Translations under genes and position numbers: made by a program
Notes under the pieces: model-generated
What the model saw: the letters and a program-made list of their open reading frames with translations, nothing else
The model's database searches: none
Told to the model about the DNA's origin: nothing
Shown: positions 1 through 5,071 of the stretch, in pieces
Numbering within the stretch: the stretch's first letter is position 1
Layout: every line of letters starts with the position of its first letter
From: JAFAVZ01 sp036009105
GTDB taxonomy: Bacteria > Acidobacteriota > Thermoanaerobaculia > Gp7-AA8
Length of the DNA stretch: 5,401 bases
Direction: 5' to 3'
Assembly: GCA_036009105.1 (NCBI GenBank)
Contig: DASYMJ010000274.1
Location: forward strand, 1-5,401

Positions 1-269
1 CCATGCGGGTGAAGCAGGACGCCATCCCGGGGATGGAAGTGCCGGTGCATTTCAAGCCGGTGAAGCTCAATACCTACCAGTGGGAGATCGCCTGCGCCCA
101 ACTTTGTGGCCTCGGCCACTACCGGATGCGCGGTATGCTCACCGTTCACAACCACGCCGACTTCCAGGCGTGGCTGAAATCGCAGGCGCCGGAAGACACC
201 GCCGCGCCGGAACCGAACCCCGTGCCGGCCGCCACGCCGGCAGAGCCCACGACCACAGCACATACATGA
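1..269 (+). CDS. coxB: Cytochrome c oxidase subunit II (CuA subunit), C-terminal fragment
   Basis: This is the 3' end of a gene that begins before the window; bases 1-2 finish a codon and the frame then reads from base 3. The visible 88 residues are the end of the periplasmic cupredoxin domain that takes electrons from cytochrome c into the dinuclear CuA centre. The CuA signature CAQLCGLGHYRM (codons at about 93-128) supplies the two bridging Cys, the His and the Met ligands. The usual CSEICG glutamate is Gln here, which is common in bacterial caa3-type subunits because that residue binds through its backbone. After the domain comes a Pro/Ala/Thr-rich tail of about 29 residues, probably flexible; no fused cytochrome c domain follows. 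The stop codon overlaps the ctaA start (ATGA, 266-269). Family assignment is firm; the oxidase subtype is inferred. Confidence 0.93.
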   Translation, partial: MRVKQDAIPGMEVPVHFKPVKLNTYQWEIACAQLCGLGHYRMRGMLTVHNHADFQAWLKSQAPEDTAAPEPNPVPAATPAEPTTTAHT

Positions 270-1171
270 TCCCGACCGCCCCGACACCGGTTGCACTCCG
301 CCGCTTCACGCTGTTCGTCGCGGCGTCGACCCTCTTCCTCATCTTCGCCGGCGCCATGGTGACCTCCACCGGCTCGGGCCTGGCCGTCCCCGACTGGCCG
401 CTGTCGTACGGGATGGTGATGCCTCCCATGGTGGGCGGCATCTTCTACGAGCACGGCCACCGGATGATCGCCGCCACGGTCGGCTTCCTCACCGTGCTCC
501 AGGCCCTTTTCCTCCAGCGCTGGGAGCCGAAGCGCTTCCTCCGCCGCCTCGGCTGGACCGCGGTCGGCGCCGTGATCGCCCAGGGCCTGCTCGGCGGCCT
601 GACCGTCCTCTTCCTGCTCCCCAAATCGATCTCCATCTCCCACGCGGCGCTGGCGGAGATCTTCTTCTGCCTCAACGTGTCGATCGCCTTTTTCGCGCGT
701 CGCCGCAATGTAGGGCCGGCTCTCCAGCCGGCCCCCCCCGCCCTCGCCTCGCGCGTCCTCGTCGCCCTCGTCTTCAGCCAGATCCTCATCGGCGCCCTGA
801 TGCGCCACCTCGGGGCCGGCCTGGCCATCCCCGATTTCCCGCTCTCCTTCGGCCATCTCGTGCCGGCCTTCACCTCGGTCGCCATCGCCGTGAACTTCGC
901 CCACCGCCTCGGCGCCCTGCTGGTGACCCTCGCCATCTTCTATGTCGCGGCGCGCACGCCGCGCTACCGCTGGGCCCTGATTGCCGTGGTCATGCTGCAG
1001 CTCACCCTCGGCGCGCTCACGGTATGGAGCGGCAAGCACCCCATCCTGACCAGCCTCCACGTCGCCTGCGGCGCGCTGACCCTCGCCGTCTCGCTGCTGA
1101 CCGCTTTGTCCGCTCGCTCTCACGTTGCGGCGCCCGCTCGCCGTCTCGTCCCGGCGGAGGCCTCGGCATGA
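266..1171 (+). CDS. ctaA: Heme A synthase (COX15/CtaA family)
   Basis: The 301-residue integral membrane protein oxidises the methyl group of heme O to a formyl group, making heme A for aa3-type oxidases. About eight hydrophobic segments form two similar halves. The internal duplication is visible: GSGLAVPDWPLSYG (residues 36-49) matches GAGLAIPDFPLSFG (183-196). The likely heme-ligand His residues, one pair per half, are H65 (in EHGHR, with the conserved Glu at 62), H126, H213 (AHR) and H265 (SLH). No Cys pair is seen in the first extracytoplasmic loop, unlike the Bacillus type. The ATG at 266 was chosen because the frame opens upstream only by reading over coxB; the start overlaps the coxB stop and has no clear Shine-Dalgarno, so coupling is likely. 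The hydrophilic linker between the halves (about residues 145-162) contains a palindrome and a C8 tract, listed separately. Confidence 0.95.
   Translation: MIPTAPTPVALRRFTLFVAASTLFLIFAGAMVTSTGSGLAVPDWPLSYGMVMPPMVGGIFYEHGHRMIAATVGFLTVLQALFLQRWEPKRFLRRLGWTAVGAVIAQGLLGGLTVLFLLPKSISISHAALAEIFFCLNVSIAFFARRRNVGPALQPAPPALASRVLVALVFSQILIGALMRHLGAGLAIPDFPLSFGHLVPAFTSVAIAVNFAHRLGALLVTLAIFYVAARTPRYRWALIAVVMLQLTLGALTVWSGKHPILTSLHVACGALTLAVSLLTALSARSHVAAPARRLVPAEASA
712..739. repeat. REP-like perfect palindrome followed by a C8 tract, inside ctaA
   Basis: Arms GGGCCGGCT (713-721) and AGCCGGCCC (726-734) are perfect 9-bp reverse complements around a 4-base loop, CTCC. The right arm runs into a tract of eight C (732-739). 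It is translated as part of the linker between the two halves of CtaA (about residues 148-158, GPALQPAPPA), a place tolerant of extra residues. From memory the unit resembles dispersed palindromes in some high-GC bacteria, but I cannot confirm copy number here. Confidence 0.6.
1156..1160 (+). promoter_or_regulatory. Shine-Dalgarno of ctaB, inside the ctaA 3' end
   Basis: GGAGG lies 7 bases before the ATG at 1168. It supports that start for ctaB against the longer open frame reaching back to 1024, and it gives ctaB its own ribosome entry in addition to coupling with ctaA. Confidence 0.8.
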
Positions 1172-2055
1172 CGGAGATCACCCTCCCGATCGCCGATCGC
1201 CGATCGCCGGTCGCCGACTACTTGGAATTGTCCAAGTCGCGCATCGTCCTCATGGTGCTCATCACCACGGCGGCCGGCTACCTCATGGCCGCGCCGCACA
1301 TCGATCCGCTGGCCCTGATGCACGTCCTGGTCGGCACCGCGCTCGTCGCCGCCGGCACGAACGCGCTGAACCAGTACGTCGAGCGCGAGCACGACGCGAA
1401 GATGCGCCGCACCCGCCTCCGCCCCCTCCCGGACGGCCGCATCACCCCGCGCGCGGCGCTCTTCTTCTCCGCGGCGGTGGCCGTCATCGGCACGGTCTAC
1501 CTCGGCCTCATCGTCAACTGGCTCACCGCCGCCCTCGGCGCGCTGACCCTGACCAGCTACATCTTCGTCTACACGCCGCTCAAGCGCGTCTCCACCATCT
1601 GCACCATCATCGGCGCCGTGCCCGGCGCGATCCCGCCGCTGATGGGCTGGGCCGCCGCCTCGGGGACGCTCTCCATCGGCGCCTGGATCGCCTTCAGCAT
1701 CCTCTTCTTCTGGCAACTGCCCCACTTCATGGCCATCAGCTGGATCTACCGCGAAGACTACGGCCGGGCCGGTTTCGTGATGACCTCCGTGCGCGACGAG
1801 GACGGCATCGACACCTCCCGCCAGGCCGTCTTCTTCAGCCTCGCACTCGTCGCCGTCTCCATCCTCCCCACCATCATGGGCATCACCGGCGGCGTCTACC
1901 TGATCGGCGCCATCGCCTTCGGCGCCGCGTTCGTGGCCACGGCCGTGCGCTTCTTCTTCGACCGCTCCAACCGCACCGCGATGCGCCTGTTCATGACCTC
2001 GAACCTCTACCTCATCGCCGTCATGAGCCTGCTCGTGGTCAGCATCCGGGCCTGA
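1168..2055 (+). CDS. ctaB: Protoheme IX farnesyltransferase (heme O synthase)
   Basis: The 295-residue polytopic membrane enzyme of the UbiA prenyltransferase superfamily transfers a farnesyl group from farnesyl diphosphate to the vinyl group of heme B, giving heme O, the substrate of CtaA next door. The first polyprenyl/Mg-binding motif is at residues 68-82 (N68, E72, D76, M79, R81, T82; NQYVEREHDAKMRRT), followed by RPLPDGR. YTPLKR and GAVPGAIPPLMGW are further family hallmarks, as is WQLPHFMAISW. The family core begins at DYLELSKSR (residue 17), so the first 16 residues are a variable tail. That tail is encoded largely by a 7-bp tandem repeat, listed separately. The ATG at 1168 overlaps the ctaA stop (ATGA) and has a good GGAGG upstream. 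Confidence 0.96.
   Translation: MTEITLPIADRRSPVADYLELSKSRIVLMVLITTAAGYLMAAPHIDPLALMHVLVGTALVAAGTNALNQYVEREHDAKMRRTRLRPLPDGRITPRAALFFSAAVAVIGTVYLGLIVNWLTAALGALTLTSYIFVYTPLKRVSTICTIIGAVPGAIPPLMGWAAASGTLSIGAWIAFSILFFWQLPHFMAISWIYREDYGRAGFVMTSVRDEDGIDTSRQAVFFSLALVAVSILPTIMGITGGVYLIGAIAFGAAFVATAVRFFFDRSNRTAMRLFMTSNLYLIAVMSLLVVSIRA
1188..1217 (+). repeat. Heptanucleotide tandem repeat (GATCGCC) in the 5' end of ctaB
   Basis: Three exact copies of GATCGCC (1188-1208) are followed by a fourth with one mismatch, GGTCGCC (1209-1215), then GA. The 7-bp period is out of step with codons, so gain or loss of a unit would shift the ctaB frame just before its conserved core. The translated stretch (residues 8-16, IADRRSPVA) lies outside the conserved domain. 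Confidence 0.85.
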
Positions 2056-2612
2056 TGCGCCGCTCCGTTCTCTTTCTGCTCCTGCTGGCCGCCTGTCACC
2101 GCGCGTCGGATCTGCCCCATCTCTTCCCCGTCCCGGCGGAGACGCTGACCCGCGAGACCGGCAAGCCGATGAACCTGGCCGAGAACAAGGGCTACGTCAC
2201 GGTCTACGACTTCATCTTCACCAACTGCGCCGGCACCTGCCCGGTGATGAGCGCGAACATGCGCAACCTGACCAGGAAGATCGCGAAGGATGCGCCGGTC
2301 CGCTTCGTCTCCATCAGCGTCGACCCGGCGCGGGACAACCCGCAACAGCTGCGCGACTACGCCAACCACGTCCGCAACGACGAGCGCTGGATCTTCCTCA
2401 CCGGCCAGCCCGGCCAGATCACCCGCCTTTCGGTGGACGGCTTCAAGCTCGCCATCGGCGGCACCCCCCAGACCGCCGCCGAGCCGCTCCTGCACAGCAG
2501 CAAATTCGCCATCGCCGACAAGGACGGCATCATCCGCGCGTACGAGGGCGGCACCGACCCGGACGCCGTGGAGCGGGTGGCGGGGAGGGTGGGGGAGTTG
2601 CTGGGGGAGTGA
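2055..2612 (+). CDS. SCO1/SenC/PrrC-family copper chaperone lipoprotein
   Basis: The 185-residue thioredoxin-fold protein is predicted to bind copper and help assemble or reduce the CuA centre of oxidase subunit II, which is encoded upstream. The metal site is complete: C58 and C62 in CAGTCP and H147 in LLHSSKF. The family motifs SVDPARDNP (88-96) and ADKDGIIRAYEG (154-165) are present. The N-terminus MRRSVLFLLLLAAC has a short hydrophobic run ending in a lipobox (LAAC, lipidated Cys at 14), so it is probably anchored on the outer face of the cytoplasmic membrane; a 13-residue signal is on the short side. The start ATG overlaps the ctaB stop by one base (TGATG) and lacks a clear Shine-Dalgarno, so translation is probably coupled. 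The 3' end is unusually G-rich. It is the last gene of the + strand oxidase run. Confidence 0.92.
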   Translation: MRRSVLFLLLLAACHRASDLPHLFPVPAETLTRETGKPMNLAENKGYVTVYDFIFTNCAGTCPVMSANMRNLTRKIAKDAPVRFVSISVDPARDNPQQLRDYANHVRNDERWIFLTGQPGQITRLSVDGFKLAIGGTPQTAAEPLLHSSKFAIADKDGIIRAYEGGTDPDAVERVAGRVGELLGE

Positions 2613-2619
2613 GGGGGGG
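2582..2619 (+). other. Putative G-quadruplex-forming run across the SCO stop codon
   Basis: Five runs of three or more G lie close together on the coding strand: 2582-2585, 2587-2589, 2591-2595, 2603-2607 and 2613-2619, with spacers of 1, 1, 7 and 5 bases. This meets the usual G3+N1-7 pattern more than once. It includes the stop codon (2610-2612), so it would be present in the mRNA. Confidence 0.6.
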
Positions 2620-2680
2620 CGCGCCTCGCGCTGAGAAATCGGAGTTTTCGTCCCTCTCCCCTGATGCGGCCATCGCCGCT

Positions 2681-2687
2681 GAGGAGG
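2681..2687 (+). promoter_or_regulatory. Strong Shine-Dalgarno that fixes the M15 peptidase start
   Basis: GAGGAGG sits 5 bases before the ATG at 2693. The same frame is open further upstream to a GTG at 2609 inside the SCO stop region, but that start has no comparable site and would add 28 residues without a recognisable signal peptide. Confidence 0.85.
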
Positions 2688-2692
2688 TTGCC

Positions 2693-3232
2693 ATGGCGCT
2701 TGATGATCGCATCGCCATTCCGCCGAAGAGTACGATGAACATCGGTCTGTCTCCCGCCTCGGAGATGATCATGCTGGCTACATTCGGCCAGCCGGGAGCG
2801 CTGACCAGGGATTGCTCCGATCCCACCGGCAAGTTCAGGAAAAGGATCACCTTCGGGGCCGACGTCGGCCCTTTCAAGGTGAGCGGCCTGGACTTCGCGG
2901 TGCAGTCGCTGCGTCAGGTCTTCGCGGAGGTCAAAGAAGAACTGCCCGACGTCTTCGCGTCGGTGAAGACCGAGGGGCTGTTGTGTGTTCGCCACCGCCG
3001 GAAGAACCCGAAACGGTTCTCGAACCATAGCTGGGGCACTGCTATCGATCTCTTCTTCGGCAGTGAAGTCGTCGATCAGGGCGAGAACGAAACGCACCGC
3101 GGCAACCTGCTGCTGTTCCCCTTCTTCAACCGTCATGGGTGGTTCTGGGGAGCGGCGTTCTCCGGCACGACGGTCGACTCCATGCACTTCGAATTGTCGG
3201 AGGAGGCAATTTCCAAATTGCCCCAGCTCTAG
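2693..3232 (+). CDS. M15-family (VanY/endolysin-like) peptidase
   Basis: The 179-residue protein carries the zinc-site signature of MEROPS M15 enzymes: SNHSWGTAID (S110, H112, G115, D119; pattern SxHxxGxAxD) and VDSMHFEL (D162 and H165). The predicted ligands are H112, D119 and H165, with D162 as the likely catalytic acid in a DxxH arrangement as in the M15C endolysin and CwlK group. Such enzymes cleave peptidoglycan stem peptides, either at D-Ala-D-Ala or at L-Ala-D-Glu; which bond is cut here cannot be told. No signal peptide or membrane segment is visible, and no SH3 or LysM binding domain, so export is unexplained; phage-type lysins are often like this. GC is about 57% in three 60-base rows counted, against 65-72% in neighbouring genes, suggesting separate origin. 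It is separated from the SCO gene by 80 bases and converges on the TRASH gene. Family call is firm; the exact role is not. Confidence 0.85.
   Translation: MALDDRIAIPPKSTMNIGLSPASEMIMLATFGQPGALTRDCSDPTGKFRKRITFGADVGPFKVSGLDFAVQSLRQVFAEVKEELPDVFASVKTEGLLCVRHRRKNPKRFSNHSWGTAIDLFFGSEVVDQGENETHRGNLLLFPFFNRHGWFWGAAFSGTTVDSMHFELSEEAISKLPQL
3205..3222. repeat. Perfect inverted repeat in the 3' end of the M15 gene
   Basis: GGCAATTT (3205-3212) and AAATTGCC (3215-3222) are exact reverse complements separated by CC. It lies within the last coding codons, just before a second, spacerless palindrome AGCGGCGCCGCT (3231-3242) that overlaps the stop codon. There is no T run after either, so intrinsic termination is doubtful; they may still stabilise the mRNA end between the convergent genes. 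Confidence 0.4.
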
Positions 3233-3292
3233 CGGCGCCGCTCAGGCCGACGCTGCCGCGTCAGAAAATACCGGTGTTGATCCCGGCCGGGC

Positions 3293-3649
3293 TCACTTCC
3301 TGGCGTTGAACGCCTCCAGGTTCTTCGCGTTCTCGAAGTACACCACGTTCCCCTCGGCGTCCGCGGCGATGACGGCCGTCGCCTTGTCCACCTTCCTGCC
3401 GCTCACCGGATCGACCGCGCTGCGCTTGGAGGCGTCGGAGGCGAGCGCCTTCTTGCACATGTCGCAGCAGCCGTAATACGTCTTGCCTTCCACTTCCACG
3501 GCGATCTGGTCCTTCTGCATGTAGTGCTCGTTGATCATGCAGACTTTCTTCGACTCCACCTGCGTGACCGGCGGCTTGACCTCGGCGGCGAAGGCGGCCA
3601 GCGAGATGGCGAGAAGGGCGAGCGTCAGGGCAAACGTGCGCTTGTTCAT
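3293..3649 (-). CDS. Secreted TRASH/YHS-like metal-binding protein
   Basis: The predicted 118-residue protein starts with a Sec-type signal peptide: MNKR, then a hydrophobic run to about residue 20 and a small-residue cleavage site near A21/A22. The mature part has a TRASH-like metal site: C37 (KVCMINEHY), then a Gly-Lys-Thr-Tyr-Tyr turn and C61, C62 and C65 in GCCDMC. The spacing C-x23-C-x3-C is close to the described TRASH pattern. A second segment from residue 79 (VDPVSGRKVDKA, then NVVYFENAKNLEAF) resembles a YHS domain in which the usual Cys of DPVCG is Ser. TRASH and YHS modules typically bind copper or other soft metals; a periplasmic copper or heavy-metal role is inferred, supported by the nearby CuA-assembly genes. 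No strong Shine-Dalgarno is seen; the ATG at 3649 was chosen because it gives a clean signal peptide, whereas an ATG at 3700 would put 17 extra residues in front. It is divergent from the hemerythrin gene. Confidence 0.82.
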   Translation of the reverse strand: MNKRTFALTLALLAISLAAFAAEVKPPVTQVESKKVCMINEHYMQKDQIAVEVEGKTYYGCCDMCKKALASDASKRSAVDPVSGRKVDKATAVIAADAEGNVVYFENAKNLEAFNARK

Positions 3650-3736
3650 GCCGCGCGAAACAGGGCCCCCCGCGGGCCGAATTCCGCCCCAGTCTGGCAT
3701 CTCTCGCGCATTGGGGAGGGTGGGAGGAAACCAGAT
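3650..3736. promoter_or_regulatory. Divergent intergenic region between TRASH and hemerythrin genes
   Basis: These 87 bases must hold the start signals of both flanking genes unless transcription begins inside coding sequence. Visible elements are a small hairpin GGCCC/GGGCC (3664-3668 and 3674-3678) that would lie in the TRASH leader, a TGGCA (3695-3699) in a GG-N10-GC arrangement with GC at 3708-3709 that loosely resembles a sigma-54 promoter toward the hemerythrin gene, and a Shine-Dalgarno GGGAGG (3722-3727). No convincing sigma-70 -35/-10 pair is seen. Confidence 0.4.
3722..3727 (+). promoter_or_regulatory. Shine-Dalgarno of the hemerythrin gene
   Basis: GGGAGG ends 9 bases before the ATG at 3737. 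It selects this start over the longer frame that opens at 3524, whose extra part is antisense to the TRASH gene. Confidence 0.8.
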
Positions 3737-4312
3737 ATGCCCAATGCAATCACGATGTTGAAGGCCGACCATGTCGTCCTCAAACGCCTGCTCCGCGAGC
3801 TGAACGACGCGACCACCGTCAAGCAGCGCGAGCGGCTCGCGGGCGAGCTCGAGCGCGCCATCAAGACCCACGCGCAGATCGAGGAGGAAGTCTTCTACCC
3901 CGCCTTCAAGGCCCGCACGGAGAAGACGGACGACGTCGACATGTTCTACGAGGCGGCCGAGGAGCATCACGTGGTGGACATGGTCCTTCCGGCGCTCAAG
4001 GCGGCCAACCCGAAGTCGCCCGAGTTCGAGGCCAAGGCGAAGGTGATGAAGGACCTGGTCGAGCATCACATCAAGGAAGAAGAGAAGGAGATGTTCGCCG
4101 CCGCGCGCAAGGTGTTCGACGAGGACCAGCTGCGCGAGCTGGGCGACCTGATGCAGTCCCGCCGCGAGACGATCGAGGCGATGTGGGACAGCCCGCTGCT
4201 CCGCCCGATGAAGAAGATCCAGAGCGTGGCGCACAAGTTCCTGCCGACGAAGGTGAAGACGGCGAAGGCGACCGCGATCGCGAAGGCGATGCCGCGGGAA
4301 GAAGCTCGTTAG
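3737..4312 (+). CDS. Hemerythrin HHE cation-binding domain protein
   Basis: The 191-residue soluble, highly helical protein has the repeated H...HxxxE pattern of the hemerythrin/HHE four-helix bundle, which usually carries a di-iron site that binds oxygen or reacts with NO or peroxide. Candidate ligands are H12 (KADHVVLK), H45 with E49 (THAQIEEEVFYP), H77/H78 (EEHHVVD), and H111 with E115 (EHHIKEEEKEMF). After the bundle, residues from about 155 form a basic Lys/Ala-rich tail (VKTAKATAIAKAMP) that is not part of the domain and could contact membrane or nucleic acid. The gene is divergent from the secreted metal-binding protein and about 1.1 kb downstream of the oxidase maturation genes, suggesting oxygen, NO or iron handling; the specific function cannot be read from the sequence. 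No signal peptide, so cytoplasmic. Confidence 0.92.
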   Translation: MPNAITMLKADHVVLKRLLRELNDATTVKQRERLAGELERAIKTHAQIEEEVFYPAFKARTEKTDDVDMFYEAAEEHHVVDMVLPALKAANPKSPEFEAKAKVMKDLVEHHIKEEEKEMFAAARKVFDEDQLRELGDLMQSRRETIEAMWDSPLLRPMKKIQSVAHKFLPTKVKTAKATAIAKAMPREEAR

Positions 4313-4366
4313 GCCGGCCCTCATCCGCCCTGCGGGCACCTTCTCCCCGCCGCGCGGGGAGAAGGA
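4313..4366. repeat. REP/RIME-like double-palindrome element between convergent genes
   Basis: Starting right after the hemerythrin stop, the sequence holds CCCTCATCC, a small hairpin GCCC-TGC-GGGC (4327-4337), and a perfect 12-bp stem-loop with arms CCTTCTCCCCGC (4339-4350) and GCGGGGAGAAGG (4354-4365) around CGC. The order CTCATCCGCCC, GGGCACCTTCTCCCC, then the reverse complement resembles, from memory, the widely dispersed intergenic palindromic elements of rhizobia and other proteobacteria (RIME1-type). The element fills the gap between two convergent genes, so it may also act as a two-way transcription barrier. Confidence 0.7.
4339..4365. terminator. Possible bidirectional terminator or 3'-end stabilising hairpin
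   Basis: The perfect 12-bp GC-rich stem with a 3-base loop lies 26 bases after the hemerythrin stop and 7 bases after the stop of the converging SGNH gene. It is followed by ATCTT on the + strand rather than a proper U run, so classical intrinsic termination is uncertain. Its position between convergent stops is the main argument. Confidence 0.45.
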
Positions 4367-4372
4367 TCTTGC

Positions 4373-5014
4373 TCAACCCAGCGCGTCGAGCCACAACCGC
4401 CGCACTTCCGAAGCGCCGCGCGCGGACGGCTCGATGATCGACTCGCTCCAGTACCAGCGCTGTTCCGCCGCGGCCGTCAGGCCGTGGCCGAGGAAGTGGC
4501 GGTGGATGTCGGCGATGCGGATGCGGTCGCCGGCCAGGGCGCGGATGCCGTCATTGATCTGCTCGAGCCAGAGCGCCTCGTTCTGCAGGCGAGCCCCATG
4601 AAGCACCTTCGTGCCGTCGCTCGGATCGTAAATGGTGCCGATGATGAGCAGCCCTTCCGGGAGCGCCTCCACGATGCGGCCGATGCGCTCCAGGATCGCG
4701 GCCACCGGTGACCAGCGGCTGCCGATGGACATCAGCAGGTCGTTCCCACCGGCGGTCAGCGTGATGAGGTCCGCCTTCCCGCGCACCCGCGGCAGCTGCC
4801 TCTCCAGCACATCGGCGGACCTCGCCCCATCCTCGGTCAGGTTGGTGATGGTGATGCCGGGCCGGAGCGCGACCAGGTCGCGGCCGCGGAACTCCGGCCA
4901 GACGCGGTCGTTGTTGCGGAAGAACAGCGAGGCGGCGCCGAGGCGGTCGATGCCGGTCTCGGCGGCGGGGTAGCGGTCGATGGAGATGCTGTCTCCGAGG
5001 GCGAGGTAGCGCAT
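4373..5014 (-). CDS. SGNH/GDSL-family hydrolase with atypical C-terminal catalytic block
   Basis: The 213-residue protein has the flavodoxin-like SGNH layout: block I YLALGDSIS with nucleophile S9, block II Gly at G63 (NLTEDGARS), and block III TAGGND with N91. These enzymes hydrolyse esters of lipids, acetylated sugars or small molecules. The usual block V DxxHP(N), which supplies catalytic Asp and His, aligns with SIIEPSARGA (192-201), giving Ser for Asp and Glu for His; a preceding DIHRHFLGHG (169-178) is His-rich and might contribute. There is no signal peptide, as the beta-1 strand begins at residue 2, so it is probably cytoplasmic. The ATG at 5014 was chosen because it abuts the conserved first strand; a GTG at 5032 would add six residues but has its AAGGAG only one base away. 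A GGAG lies 12 bases before the ATG. Substrate unknown. Confidence 0.82.
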   Translation of the reverse strand: MRYLALGDSISIDRYPAAETGIDRLGAASLFFRNNDRVWPEFRGRDLVALRPGITITNLTEDGARSADVLERQLPRVRGKADLITLTAGGNDLLMSIGSRWSPVAAILERIGRIVEALPEGLLIIGTIYDPSDGTKVLHGARLQNEALWLEQINDGIRALAGDRIRIADIHRHFLGHGLTAAAEQRWYWSESIIEPSARGASEVRRLWLDALG

Positions 5015-5071
5015 GCAATGTCCGCGCTCCACTCTCCTTCACCCGGCGCGCCATTCGCAATCCAAAAACTC
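5015..5071. promoter_or_regulatory. Divergent intergenic region between the two SGNH genes
   Basis: These 57 bases separate the proposed starts of the two hydrolases. They hold GGAG and AAGGAG on the - strand (complement of 5027-5030 and 5034-5039) for the left gene, and the most AT-rich patch nearby (5054-5070). I see no convincing -35/-10 pair. No Shine-Dalgarno is visible before the right gene. Confidence 0.35.

Noticed and set aside
146..1123. Long open frame on the - strand (325 codons) antisense to ctaA
   Set aside because: Its translation is Gly/Glu/Arg-rich low-complexity typical of the antisense frame of a high-GC membrane protein gene, and ctaA on the + strand is certain.
1125..2054. 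Upstream part of the frame that later encodes the SCO protein, giving an apparent 495-residue protein
   Set aside because: The first 310 residues are an Arg/His-rich shadow of ctaB; the real gene starts at the ATG at 2055 with a lipoprotein signal.
2619..2631. GCGCG-CCT-CGCGC hairpin after the SCO gene as a terminator
   Set aside because: Only 5 bp of stem and no T run directly behind it; too weak to call.
2357..3187. 276-codon open frame on the - strand opposite the SCO and M15 genes
   Set aside because: No recognisable domain, and it is antisense to two well-supported genes; the M15 zinc motifs and ribosome binding site settle the strand.
3650..4339. Extension of the TRASH protein frame upstream on the - strand (to a 348-residue protein)
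   Set aside because: The extension is antisense to the hemerythrin gene and lacks domains; the ATG at 3649 gives a clean signal peptide.
5018..5071. ATG at 5018 as the start of the right-hand SGNH gene
   Set aside because: The added codons have poor GC at third positions, no signal peptide or domain, and the start would leave 3 bases between divergent genes. Not excluded: it has a weak GAGG 11 bases upstream.
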